A stretch of DNA of 64,000 bases, taken from assembly GCA_964598765.1 (NCBI GenBank), contig CAZRCZ010000008.1:62001-126000 (forward strand), given 5' to 3'. Positions 23,867-32,682 of the stretch are shown here, one piece after another. The stretch comes from CAZRCZ01 sp964598765. Its GTDB lineage: Bacteria; Sumerlaeota; Sumerlaeia; MVZB01; JAJFLK01. Under the pieces are notes generated by a model. That model saw only the letters and a program-made list of their open reading frames with translations, did no database searches and was not told where the DNA came from. The first letter of the stretch is position 1. The number at the start of each line of letters is the position of its first letter. A program made the position numbers and the translations under genes.

Positions 23867-25228
23867 GTGAAATTAGTTCACGTTTGTTTCTGCTCCGCGT
23901 TTATGGCGGCATCTGTTAGCATGTGTGGTTGCCTAGCCTTGACAGCACTTCCAGCGAGCGTCGTAGCTGGTGTGCAAGACAAGTATTTTTCTGATCAAGC
24001 CGAGGTGGCAAGTGAGGATGCTTCGAGGGCGATTGAGTCACAAGAATACGGAAGGGCTGAGGGATACCTTCTAAGGGAGTTGGAACTTGAAACGAAGGAA
24101 AGGGGAAAGCCGTGGTCCTCATCTTATGGAAGTCTTTTCTCCATCTATCTTGCACAAGGAAGATATTCCGAAGCCAATAAAATGGGTGAGGTCGGTTGGA
24201 AACTTTATAATGAAGAAGAGGAGCGATCTCGAGCCAAGTATCCCGACTTATTCCGATTTAGGCCCCGCGATGATAGGATGCACTATTGGCAAACAGGAGA
24301 TTTCTATTTAGAATGGGGTAAATCTGATTTAGCCCTTGAAAGCCTTGAATCAGCGTTGAAAACTGAATATTTTGAGAAAGGGAGCAAAGAAGAAAGAGAC
24401 GCCACCTTGGCTCAGCATTATCCTCATCTCGGCAAATACCACCTACAACAGGCAGAATACGAAAAAGCGCGCGATTACTTTCAGCAAAGCTTGGACATTT
24501 TCCTCAAGTTCCATTTGATACGTGAGGACTACTCGGGGCGGTCGCAGACCCTGTTGGGGCTTGCCTACTTTTATCTGAACGACGAGGTGAGGGCCGAGGA
24601 AATGTTGCGCGGTAGTGCCGAACGCACCATGCTTGCGCGGATCGCGGAGCATCGCGGAGACTCCCGCGAGGCACTGGACCTTTATCAATCCGCGCTCCGC
24701 GCTTGGCGAGAAAATAGACCGGAAGAGCATCGTACGCAACAAGCCGACGCACTGAATCAACTCGGCGGATTTTATCTCCGGCACGGCAATTTGCAGGAAT
24801 CCTCAAAGGCATACGAGGAAGCCAAATCCTTGCGCGAAGCGACCACAACTGCGACCCATCCCGAATACGCCGTCACGATGAGAGGATTGGCGGCCATCGC
24901 GGTCTCCCGCAATGAGTTGACCAGCGCGACGCTTCTTGTCCGAAAGGCTCTTGACGTTCTGGACGCCTCTGTGGTCCCGACCCACGCTCGCATCGCTCCC
25001 GTCTTGGTTGCGCTGGCCTCGATTGAAACCCTCAACGGCCACCCCGAAGAAGCGGCCAAGATCAATCAACGCCTTGAAACCCTCCTCCAAGACCGTCCCT
25101 TGGCAATTTGGAAAGAAGATTTCCTTTGGACCGCGAACTTCTACGCGAGCGTGTTGGACAAAGCGGGCAAAACCCCCGAAGCCGCCGCATTGCGCCAAAT
25201 CCATGATCGCCAGAAGGATCGAAAGTGA
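23867..25228 (+). CDS. TPR-repeat lipoprotein, candidate immunity protein 2
   Basis: This 453-residue protein starts at a GTG 49 bases after the orphan cassette's stop. Residues 1-20 are a good lipoprotein signal peptide ending 'ASVSMCGC', so it is probably exported and lipid-anchored. The helical TPR-like region includes 'KYHLQQAEYEKARDYFQQSL'. The N-terminal part is only moderately similar to the first TPR protein, whereas the last about 110 residues are nearly identical, matching the recombination boundaries seen in the DNA. By analogy with cassette-type toxin loci I infer that it protects against the variant hydrolase at 20764-23817. No enzymatic motif is visible. Confidence 0.65.
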   Translation: MKLVHVCFCSAFMAASVSMCGCLALTALPASVVAGVQDKYFSDQAEVASEDASRAIESQEYGRAEGYLLRELELETKERGKPWSSSYGSLFSIYLAQGRYSEANKMGEVGWKLYNEEEERSRAKYPDLFRFRPRDDRMHYWQTGDFYLEWGKSDLALESLESALKTEYFEKGSKEERDATLAQHYPHLGKYHLQQAEYEKARDYFQQSLDIFLKFHLIREDYSGRSQTLLGLAYFYLNDEVRAEEMLRGSAERTMLARIAEHRGDSREALDLYQSALRAWRENRPEEHRTQQADALNQLGGFYLRHGNLQESSKAYEEAKSLREATTTATHPEYAVTMRGLAAIAVSRNELTSATLLVRKALDVLDASVVPTHARIAPVLVALASIETLNGHPEEAAKINQRLETLLQDRPLAIWKEDFLWTANFYASVLDKAGKTPEAAALRQIHDRQKDRK

Positions 25229-25250
25229 AATGGTCTCTTCATTCGTTCCG
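24897..25250 (+). repeat. TPR-end and junction repeat, copy 2
   Basis: Matches 20431-20784 at an offset of 4,466 bases, including the stop-A-ATG junction and the bases that lead into the third shared segment. Confidence 0.85.
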
Positions 25251-25925
25251 CTGGTTCCCGATTCGGTCTATCGCGTCGGCGTCACGGCCTCGACCGACGC
25301 GGTGACGACCGACACGATTCCGTATTGGGGAATCAAATATGACAACTTCTACGACAACGCCCACGGCAACACCTACGGCGGTCAGGCGACGTTCCTTGAT
25401 GGGTCGGGGGGAGCAAATGGAATTGGAAGACCCAATGGCCGGACGGAGTTTGAGTTCTGGATCGCTCCCAACGCCGCGTTGACGCAATCGTGGAACGGAA
25501 CGGTTGATCCCTCGAACGGCGCGTTTGATCTCTCGACCGCCGCGTTCCGCGACATGAACCTGACGTTCTTCATTGACGACACCAACGAGGGAATCCATGC
25601 CAGCCAGCGATCGGGCACGATTTGCGTGACGAATCTGCGCGTGGATCGGTTCGATATCAATGCCCTGACGGTCGCCGAGGTGGTTTACGACGCGGCGATC
25701 TCCAACGCGACTTACGTCCCGCAGACCAGCGGCGAAGCGCTCGCTCTGAGCGCCGGCACGTCTTGGATCAACGACGCCGAGGACAAGTCGGCGCATTTCC
25801 AAATCCCGACGCCGCCGAGTTCGCCCGTCGGCGCGTTCACGACCAAGACGCTCTTCCCCTTCACGTTGGGCGCGGCGACGCTCAACGTGTCCCTTCGAAA
25901 AAATCGGTCTCCGCGAAACGGGTGA
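25230..25925 (+). pseudogene. Truncated third orphan cassette
   Basis: An ATG one base after the TPR stop opens a 231-codon frame that repeats the same beta-module sequence. Homology to the other copies ends abruptly at 25887, after which 12 unrelated codons run to a stop. There is no hydrolase domain. The break lies about 210 bases from the transposase gene, so an insertion or deletion linked to the IS most likely removed the rest. Confidence 0.75.
25251..25887 (+). repeat. Shared segment, copy 3 (truncated)
   Basis: The first 637 bases of the 1.25-kb shared segment. The sequence follows copy 1 rather than copy 2 in the variable patch near its 3' end. Confidence 0.85.
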
Positions 25926-27233
25926 AAAACGATTTCTTTTACCTGAAGAATTCCTTGCGTTCGAGTTGGGATGGTCCGCAGGAAGGTTGTGATTTGTGGT
26001 GAAAATTGGATTTCACGGGAACGGGATAGACCAAAGTTCAGGCCAAGGATGCAACTCTGCCGTCCATTTTCCGCGCGAAAAAGAACCGAAACCCGAAAGC
26101 TACGCCGCCAGCCGGACGTATCGGTGATGCAAACCGCCGACAACCGGAAAGGCAAGAAGCTGATCCCCTTCCGGGTCATTTGCCGGACGGACGAGAATCG
26201 GTCCGGCGCCGTTGTCTTCGTCCTGTAGGGGAACTCCCCCACCCAGCCCTTGGTGTGGGCGAGCGCAATGATAATATCCGTCAATGAACTCGCGGAGCAA
26301 TCGGCGCAGTTGCTGGTCGTTAATGACGATGACGTGATCGAGCAATTCTCTTCGGAGTGTGCCGATGAACCGCTCCACGAAAGGATTCTGCCAAGGCGAG
26401 CGATAGGCGTTGCGAATTTCCCCGACCCCGTGGCTTTTCAGAAAGTCGGGAACGGCTCGCCCGTAGATTCCGTCATTGTCCCGGAACAGAAATCGAGGCC
26501 GCACGTCGAACGGCATGGCCTCGCCCAATTGCCGGGTCACCCACGCCGACGTCGGATGCTCCGTCACATTGAAATACACCACTTGGCGACGGGCGTGATT
26601 CAGAACGACAAAGACGTAAAGAGATCGGAAAGTCAAGGTCGGGACCGTGAAGAAATCCATCCCCCAAGATTCGCCCGTGTGGTTTCTCAGGAACGTCAAC
26701 CAACTTTGCGACTTGCCGCCCCGTCTGTTGGAGCGGATCATGTATCTGCGAATCGTGTCGGGATGCGGCGGATTGTAGCCGAGCAAGACCAAATGATTGT
26801 GAATCCGTTCGGCGGACCACAGTTGGTTCTCTCGACTCAACCGCCGAATCAAGGCGATAGTTCGGGCGGAGATCGCCGGACGACCGCGCTTGCGAGATTT
26901 CCAGCGCCAATGTAACCGGAAGGCGGTCCGATGCCATTTGAGGACCGTGGCCGGCTTCATCAGACATGCCGCGCCTTGCCAGCCTCCCCACGTTTTGCAC
27001 ATGATAACCCACAGCCACCGAAACGCCAAGGGCGGGCGTGGTTTCGGATGCTTCTTCATTTCGATCCGGTGTCGGCAGAGCGCCAACTGGCTCCGCAAGG
27101 CCAGAATTTCCATCGCGGCGTGGGAACGGCTCTGAAAGAATCCGCCAACGAAAGCGACGGCGTAATAAACGGCTTGCCGTCCAAACTCCATCATTGCCCC
27201 AACTAACTTCCCCACTCTCCGCCCGCCCGCCAT
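25888..27233 (-). mobile_element. IS-like element with DDE transposase; ends uncertain
   Basis: The left limit is set where the cassette homology stops (25887/25888) and the next base pair reads TG, a common IS terminus. The right limit is only the start of the transposase gene. I could not find a convincing inverted repeat or target duplication by eye, so both ends are provisional. Confidence 0.4.
26100..27233 (-). CDS. IS3/IS481-type integrase-core transposase
   Basis: The 377-residue product has an N-terminal helix-turn-helix region (residues about 60-150, with 'RKRGRPAISARTIALIRRL') and an rve-type catalytic core. The DDE residues can be placed as the Asp in W-G-M-D-F-F, the Asp in F-R-D-N-D, and the Glu in P-F-V-E-R-F-I-G-T-L. 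The frame is complete without a programmed frameshift, unlike classical two-frame IS3 elements. A second ATG pair lies 14 codons in. It moves DNA by cut-and-paste or copy-out chemistry. It sits at the end of the tandem cassette array and probably truncated it. Confidence 0.85.
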   Translation of the reverse strand: MAGGRRVGKLVGAMMEFGRQAVYYAVAFVGGFFQSRSHAAMEILALRSQLALCRHRIEMKKHPKPRPPLAFRWLWVIMCKTWGGWQGAACLMKPATVLKWHRTAFRLHWRWKSRKRGRPAISARTIALIRRLSRENQLWSAERIHNHLVLLGYNPPHPDTIRRYMIRSNRRGGKSQSWLTFLRNHTGESWGMDFFTVPTLTFRSLYVFVVLNHARRQVVYFNVTEHPTSAWVTRQLGEAMPFDVRPRFLFRDNDGIYGRAVPDFLKSHGVGEIRNAYRSPWQNPFVERFIGTLRRELLDHVIVINDQQLRRLLREFIDGYYHCARPHQGLGGGVPLQDEDNGAGPILVRPANDPEGDQLLAFPVVGGLHHRYVRLAA

Positions 27234-27310
27234 TTTCCTTGCCCTCCGTATGCCGGATCTTCGCGGGGATGCCGTCTCATTTCAAGTCGGATCGTGCGGT
27301 CTCAAATTCC

Positions 27311-27688
27311 TCAGTTGGGGGTGTTCATAACTTCCATCCCGCTCCCTCCCGTCCATGTGTCGAGCAGGGTTTTGATCCGAACCGCCATTTCTCTTTTTGG
27401 AAGCCTCGAACCGCGAAGCCAATACCGCGCACAGACGTCGGTTACGGACAATTGACAAGCCAAATCTCGTATGGAGACACCAACTTCAGAGATTCGCCGT
27501 CGCAATTCATCAACCAGTTGTCTCCTTGAATCTCGATCATTGAAATTGTTTAACTTGCGTGATCGCAATACAACATGGCAAAAAGGCTCACAGACGGGAC
27601 CGTCAGGGAGCACCTCCCGCGAAATCGGTTGCAGTGCGCTCTCAAAGTTCAGATTTGCTTGCTTATTTTTCCCCCGGCAGTGATCCAT
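27311..27688 (-). CDS. Putative HTH protein or remnant
   Basis: A 125-residue frame from the ATG at 27686-27688 (a longer frame starts at 27799). Residues about 60-115 look like a helix-turn-helix: 'ELRRRISEVGVSIRDLA' followed by 'LRGSRLPKREMAVRIKTLLDT'. The N-terminal half has unusual, Cys-containing composition and may not be genuine coding sequence. It lies between an IS and a lipoprotein gene, in DNA that otherwise looks eroded. It could be a small regulator or the broken end of a larger one. Confidence 0.4.
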   Translation of the reverse strand: MDHCRGKNKQANLNFESALQPISREVLPDGPVCEPFCHVVLRSRKLNNFNDRDSRRQLVDELRRRISEVGVSIRDLACQLSVTDVCARYWLRGSRLPKREMAVRIKTLLDTWTGGSGMEVMNTPN

Positions 27689-27984
27689 GCGTGTCAGTGC
27701 GCCCTCTTGTCCTCGTAATTGATCTTTTGGTTCCGAACTAGTTTGCCTCTCGCCTAGCTTCCCAATCCCGGCGTCTCTGTTGCGTCGAACCGAATTCAAA
27801 ATTGAATTTCTTTTGATTGCGAACGGGGCGGAACTGGATAAGGCGCGGTTTGCAAGAAATCTGCCTCCGCCTCCAAATCCTCAAAAATTCCAGTGGCGAG
27901 AAAATCAAAGATCGGCCTAGAATGCCTTGGCGTTGAGAAAGTGAATTTCCGGAGTCGTGGGGGAGGCTCGCAGGAACCCAATCA

Positions 27985-29190
27985 ATGGTTTCTCCGTTTC
28001 AATCCATGGCGTCATTCCGCAAGAGCTTGGCGAAGGCGAGGCGAGGGATCGCTTGGGGAGTCGTGGCGTCATGCGCTCTCTGGATCGGCGGCGCCTGTTC
28101 CAACAAGCATCCCATTCCCCCGTCCGAAAATGCCGCCTCCCCCGTCGGAAACGACTTGATTGCCCAGTCTCCGCATCTGGCTTTTGGCGGTTCGGAAGAC
28201 CAGATTTTTTTCGTTAATTTTCAATCCATTCGGCGGCTTTCGATCTATGAGAAAGCCCGCGACGGCATCCTTGACAATCCCGACCGCAAAAAGTGGATGG
28301 GAGACTTGATCAAGGACCTCGGCATGAATCCGCTGGAGAAAATTGACAAGGTCGCGGTGGGTTTCCGTGAACCGCTGGACCTTGATGATCCGCTCAAAAA
28401 CGCCGTCGTTCTATTCGTGGGGCAATTCGAGAACCCTCCCTTGCTGGTGGACGGCTTTCAGAAATTCTTGGCCCAACATTATTTGACCAATCCCCCCCCG
28501 TTCGTCGTGAGCGATCACCAAGGCGTCTCCGTTTACTCGCTTGAACACGCGACCATGACGACCGACGCCGGGAAGACGGCGGATTACCATCTCGCCTTTC
28601 CGAAATCCAACATCCTGCTCTTGGCAAGAAACAAGGATCACCTGACCCAGACTTTGGACGTGATCGCCAAGCGCGCGCCCAATCTTACGACCAATGCGAA
28701 TTGGCAACCGCGGCTGGGACAGATTAAGCTTGGCTCCATCAGTTGGGGAGCGGGTCTATTTTCGCCCGCCGTGAACAAGTTCATCCAGCAACACGCCGAA
28801 AAAGAGCCCGAGCTTGCCGGTCTCAGACACCTGACCAAGGGGAAGGAATTTTATTTTTCGCTGACGTTTGACTTGAAGGAGTATCTCCTGAGCGGGGGAG
28901 TGGTCTGCGACGAAATCCGAAACAGCAGGGCCATGCGCGACGACTTGGACGTTGCACGTTCTAAGGGGATCGTGAAGAAGATCATGACGCATTATCTCGG
29001 AGACAACAATCCGGCCACTCCGGTCTGGGATAAATTCCTTGGGGGCACGCTTCTGTCGGCCAACGCGGCGACGCTGAACGTAGACCTGCGCAAAAGCAAG
29101 CAGGAGGCTGAGGATTTCGTCCGCGATGCGATTAATCCTCCCCCTCCGACGGCCAAAACCGAGTCGGGCGTGGCCCAGCCATTTAAGTAG
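27985..29190 (+). CDS. Putative lipoprotein of unknown function
   Basis: The 401-residue product begins with a basic stretch and a hydrophobic helix ending 'WIGGACSN', a plausible though imperfect lipoprotein signal. The start at 27985 has AGGAA at good spacing. The mature part has about 350 residues with no motif I know. Patterns such as 'IFFVNFQSIRRL' and 'LLLARNKDHLTQTLD' resemble periplasmic or surface proteins that report on per-residue folding of beta-alpha units (DUF3352-like), but this is only an impression. The DUF4388 gene follows after 162 bases. Confidence 0.6.
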   Translation: MVSPFQSMASFRKSLAKARRGIAWGVVASCALWIGGACSNKHPIPPSENAASPVGNDLIAQSPHLAFGGSEDQIFFVNFQSIRRLSIYEKARDGILDNPDRKKWMGDLIKDLGMNPLEKIDKVAVGFREPLDLDDPLKNAVVLFVGQFENPPLLVDGFQKFLAQHYLTNPPPFVVSDHQGVSVYSLEHATMTTDAGKTADYHLAFPKSNILLLARNKDHLTQTLDVIAKRAPNLTTNANWQPRLGQIKLGSISWGAGLFSPAVNKFIQQHAEKEPELAGLRHLTKGKEFYFSLTFDLKEYLLSGGVVCDEIRNSRAMRDDLDVARSKGIVKKIMTHYLGDNNPATPVWDKFLGGTLLSANAATLNVDLRKSKQEAEDFVRDAINPPPPTAKTESGVAQPFK

Positions 29191-29352
29191 GGTCAACTTT
29201 GAGTAAAGGTTGAGATTGAGATTCCGGCGAATTCCGCCGATAATATAAAACCAGTTGAGTCTTTGACCCGGATCGTGTCCTCCGGACGGAAAGCCCGTCG
29301 CATGGACGGAGCGTCCGGAGGAGAGACGGAGGAAGAGGAACGGAGAATCCGA

Positions 29353-30750
29353 ATGCCGGTGGAACACGAAGTCAAGTCCATGGAAATGGGGAACCGTGAA
29401 TTCGAGGGCAATCTCCGCGTTTTCAAGTTTCCCGAAATCCTCCAATTCCTCTCGATGGGCAAGCGGAACGGCGTGCTTAAATTGTCCCGCGAGGACCGGG
29501 ACGTCGAACTGGCGTTCCGCGACGGTAAGATCGTCAATGTCTCCACCGACGAGCATTATTTGCGTCTCGGCCAGATGTTGATTTATTCCGGCAAACTGAC
29601 CCGGGAAACCCTGCAACAGGCGTTGGAGGCTCAAAACCGAGGCGGGAAAGTCAAACTTCTGGGCGAAATTCTCGTCGAGCAGGGCGCGATTCCCCTCGAT
29701 GATCTCAAAGCGGCGATCCAACTCCAGCTGGAGGAGGAAATTTGGGAGCTTTTCAGCTGGGAAAGCGGAAATTTTAGATTCGAGCAGGTTCCGCCGCAGG
29801 AGTCCCAAGTGGTCTCCGTCGAACTTGAGGTCGCGCCGCTTCTTCAAGTCGGCCTGCGCCGGATGGAGGAATGGCAATCCCTCATCGCCCACATCAACAA
29901 TCCGATGGAAGTGTTCGCCATCAATCCGGAGTTTTCCGGTCCGCCAGAGCAACCGCTGGACGAAAAGACTTGGCGGGTTCTTTCTCTTATCAATGGTCGC
30001 CTCCCCGTCGAAGCCATCGCCCGTTTTTCCAACTTGGGACGGTTCGACACCTATTGGGCGCTGGATCATCTTCTCCATCTCGAAATCATTTCACGCGGAT
30101 TGGACCCCAACGCCGAAAAGGACAAAATGCTGATCCCCCACGCAACCGAAAGACATGCGCCGATCGCCTCGTCCACCGACGGGGAAAAGGGGGACAAGGG
30201 CGAGACCGACAACAAAGGGAGTTTGCTGGGATTGTTGGGAAGGAAAAAAGGGGGGGGCAAGGATTCCGGAAAAGGCGCCGCGAGGGCGGATTTAGCCCCT
30301 TCCGGTCAGGCTCCTCCCAAGGAATTTCTTACCGACGTTGGTCTGGTTTGCTCGTTGGTCAACGCCCTCATCGAGGCCGTTCAAGCGGAAATCGCCGCCC
30401 CTGCCCAGCCCGACTGGATCGGATGGCTCTGGCGCATGGCCGAACAACGGCACCCCCGCGCCGACGCAATTCGCTATAACGCGCATCGCCTCGCGTCCGA
30501 GCAGTATGATCGGTACGCCAAGTTGGAGGGCAAAGTGACCAAGGCGATCAGCGGCGCTCATGACGACAGCATGGGCGCTTTGCGGTTATTTTGGGGCAAA
30601 CTCAAGGAACGCGCCCTAGAAAGTTTGGGAGACGAAAAGCGCGTCGCCCAGCTCGTTGAGAGAGCATCGCGATCCCATCAAAATTGCACGGCTGTCATCG
30701 GCGCGCCGGAATTTACGCTGAGCCGATGGATGTCCGAGGTCACGACGTGA
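29353..30750 (+). CDS. DUF4388 (PATAN-domain) signalling protein
   Basis: From the ATG at 29353, with GGAG ten bases upstream, the product is 465 residues; the open frame extends upstream to a TTG but without support. Residues about 16-120 match the DUF4388/PATAN domain ('FEGNLRVFKFPEILQFL', 'GVLKLSREDRDVELAFRDGKIV'). A second half of the same unit follows at 'LGEILVEQGAIPLDDL', a type seen in predicted signalling and pilus-related regulators. A Lys/Gly-rich linker precedes a helical C-terminal region of about 140 residues. The response regulator gene 51 bases downstream is probably in the same operon. The two are likely partners in a phosphorelay. Confidence 0.75.
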   Translation: MPVEHEVKSMEMGNREFEGNLRVFKFPEILQFLSMGKRNGVLKLSREDRDVELAFRDGKIVNVSTDEHYLRLGQMLIYSGKLTRETLQQALEAQNRGGKVKLLGEILVEQGAIPLDDLKAAIQLQLEEEIWELFSWESGNFRFEQVPPQESQVVSVELEVAPLLQVGLRRMEEWQSLIAHINNPMEVFAINPEFSGPPEQPLDEKTWRVLSLINGRLPVEAIARFSNLGRFDTYWALDHLLHLEIISRGLDPNAEKDKMLIPHATERHAPIASSTDGEKGDKGETDNKGSLLGLLGRKKGGGKDSGKGAARADLAPSGQAPPKEFLTDVGLVCSLVNALIEAVQAEIAAPAQPDWIGWLWRMAEQRHPRADAIRYNAHRLASEQYDRYAKLEGKVTKAISGAHDDSMGALRLFWGKLKERALESLGDEKRVAQLVERASRSHQNCTAVIGAPEFTLSRWMSEVTT

Positions 30751-30801
30751 TCGCGCAATGCGCGCCGTGAATAAACGGCGCGGGCCGCAAGGAGAAGGAA
30801 A

Positions 30802-31938
30802 ATGCCGGGAGAATCAATACTGGTCGTCGAAGACAATTCCGCCGAGCGCGATTTCGCGCAGGCCACACTGGAAGACGTGGGATTCCGCGTGATGTCGGCG
30901 GGCAACGCCGCCGCCGCGCTCACCATGCCCGACGTCAAGGACGTCAGCGCCATCGTGATGGACGCTCACTTGGCCGGTGTGACGGGTTTTGAGGCAACGC
31001 GAATGCTCCGCCAGCAATCCCAAACTCATCCCATTCCCATTCTGCTTCTGATCCCGGACGACGAAATTGATTCGCGTCAAGACCTGTCGGCGCGCGGAGC
31101 CGACGGCTATCTGCTCAAACCGTACGACGCCAAATCGCTCGCCAAGCGGGTGAACCGCCTGCTTGAAGAGCAACATCTGGCTGATCTTGCGCATCAATAT
31201 CTGGAGAACGCCGCAGACACGTTGATGGAGAGTCTGGCGGAAAAGCACGTCAAGGCGGCGGTGGAGCGCAAAACGCAGATCATCGTCGAACGGTGCATCC
31301 AGAACGTCGCTTCCGCCGTCGAGCAACGGGCGCGAACGCAGGTCAACGAAACCGTCACCGCGCTCACCGCTGAAAAGGAACAGGAATTGGTCAAATTCAC
31401 GGTCCGCGAAGTCGCCCAATCCATGGTCGAAAAATTGGCCGAACGCAAAGTGACCGAAGCGATGGAAACCGTCTTGGCCGAGCAATCCGAGCGAACCGTC
31501 AAGCGGATCGCGGATCAGATTTTGCCCGGCTCCATTCGGGAACGGCTCAAGGACACCCTGAACAACACTTTGCCCCGCGAAGTGCAAACCCGCGTGCAAA
31601 AAGCGGTGGAGAAGGAAGCGCCGGAAATCGGGCGTCAGCTTTTTGCCACCGTGGAGGATGCCGCAGGCAAAATTCTCCCGCGCGTCGCCCGTGAAATCGC
31701 GCCGGAGATCGTCGAGCGCAAGACACAAGAGGTTGTTGCCGCTCAAGTTCCGGGCATGGTTCGCGAGCACGTCGGGGCCGAATTGGAACAGCAAATGAGG
31801 GACCGTTTGGAGCCTTCGATCCGCGACGCCGTCAACCGGATTCGATTCACCGTCATTTCTTGGAACGCCTTCATGGGCGCGGTCGTGGCGTCGGTGTTGG
31901 CGTTGGTCGTTTATTTCGCCCTGTTCGCCAAGAAATAG
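30802..31938 (+). CDS. Response regulator with coiled coil and C-terminal membrane anchor
   Basis: The 378-residue product starts at an ATG with AGGAG upstream. Residues 5-120 are a receiver domain: acidic pocket 'VVEDN', phospho-acceptor Asp54 in I-V-M-D-A-H, and Lys106 in L-L-K-P-Y. The conserved Thr/Ser switch position reads Ile-Pro (L-L-L-I-P-D-D), which is unusual. Residues about 125-340 are a long, charged, probably coiled-coil region made of similar 25-40-residue units. The last 20 residues are a transmembrane helix ending F-A-K-K. There is no DNA-binding domain, so output must be by protein contacts at the membrane. It probably works with the preceding DUF4388 protein. Confidence 0.8.
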   Translation: MPGESILVVEDNSAERDFAQATLEDVGFRVMSAGNAAAALTMPDVKDVSAIVMDAHLAGVTGFEATRMLRQQSQTHPIPILLLIPDDEIDSRQDLSARGADGYLLKPYDAKSLAKRVNRLLEEQHLADLAHQYLENAADTLMESLAEKHVKAAVERKTQIIVERCIQNVASAVEQRARTQVNETVTALTAEKEQELVKFTVREVAQSMVEKLAERKVTEAMETVLAEQSERTVKRIADQILPGSIRERLKDTLNNTLPREVQTRVQKAVEKEAPEIGRQLFATVEDAAGKILPRVAREIAPEIVERKTQEVVAAQVPGMVREHVGAELEQQMRDRLEPSIRDAVNRIRFTVISWNAFMGAVVASVLALVVYFALFAKK

Positions 31939-31971
31939 CTCCATCCCGAGCCTCTCCATCGGGCGAGGAAC

Positions 31972-32619
31972 ATGAAACTCGAAAATCCCCCCAAGCCCAT
32001 GGAAGGATTTGGCGTTGCCGAAATCGCGCAAGTTTTGGCTCGCCAAGTTTTTCCAGAGGAAGATGCTTCCTTCCCGATCCGGCGCGCCGCCGTGGCGATC
32101 ATCCTGCGCGCGTCGGCCGATTCAGGTTTGGAAACCCTCTTCATCCAACGCGCCATCCATCCCCAAGACCCATGGTCCGGTCACATGGCGTTTCCGGGCG
32201 GTCATCAAGATCCGGATGATCCTTCGCCGGCGGCGGCGGCGAGGCGGGAGACTCTTGAGGAGGTCGGTTTATCGCTTAGCGAAAAAATGTTGATCGGCCG
32301 TCTGCCGGAGCTGAGCGGAGGAAGATTGCGTCAATCGGGATTAACCGTTTCCCCATTTGTCTTCCATGCCCCTGAAACCGGAGCCTTGACCCTTAGCTCC
32401 GAAGTCGCGGATGCCGTTTGGATTCCCTTGAATTATTTGTCCGATCCGGCCAACGTCAAACCGTATCTGTATCCCCCGGATCCAATGCGCAGGAAATTCT
32501 CCGCTTTTCACTATGAAAATTACATCATTTGGGGATTGACCTACCGGATGATCGCCAACTTCTTCGATCTCTTCGGCGTCGCGCTTCCGGCCGATGGAGA
32601 CCTGACCGATGTCGAGTAG
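31972..32619 (+). CDS. Nudix hydrolase, CoA-diphosphatase-like
   Basis: The 215-residue protein has the Nudix box at residues 77-100, G-x5-D-x7-R-E-T-L-E-E-V-G-L. The first Glu of the consensus is Asp here. The upstream 'F-I-Q-R-A-x-H-P-Q-D-P-W-S-G-H-M-A-F-P-G-G' pattern is that of the CoA pyrophosphatase (NudL/PCD1) branch, which splits CoA and its derivatives into phosphopantetheine and ADP-type products. The gene follows the response regulator by 33 bases on the same strand. The family is clear; the CoA substrate is inferred. Confidence 0.8.
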   Translation: MKLENPPKPMEGFGVAEIAQVLARQVFPEEDASFPIRRAAVAIILRASADSGLETLFIQRAIHPQDPWSGHMAFPGGHQDPDDPSPAAAARRETLEEVGLSLSEKMLIGRLPELSGGRLRQSGLTVSPFVFHAPETGALTLSSEVADAVWIPLNYLSDPANVKPYLYPPDPMRRKFSAFHYENYIIWGLTYRMIANFFDLFGVALPADGDLTDVE

Positions 32620-32682
32620 ACATCGGGAGCATGCGAGTCTTAAAACCGCGCTCCCGGAAAGAATGCCAGCCGAGTGAATCCA

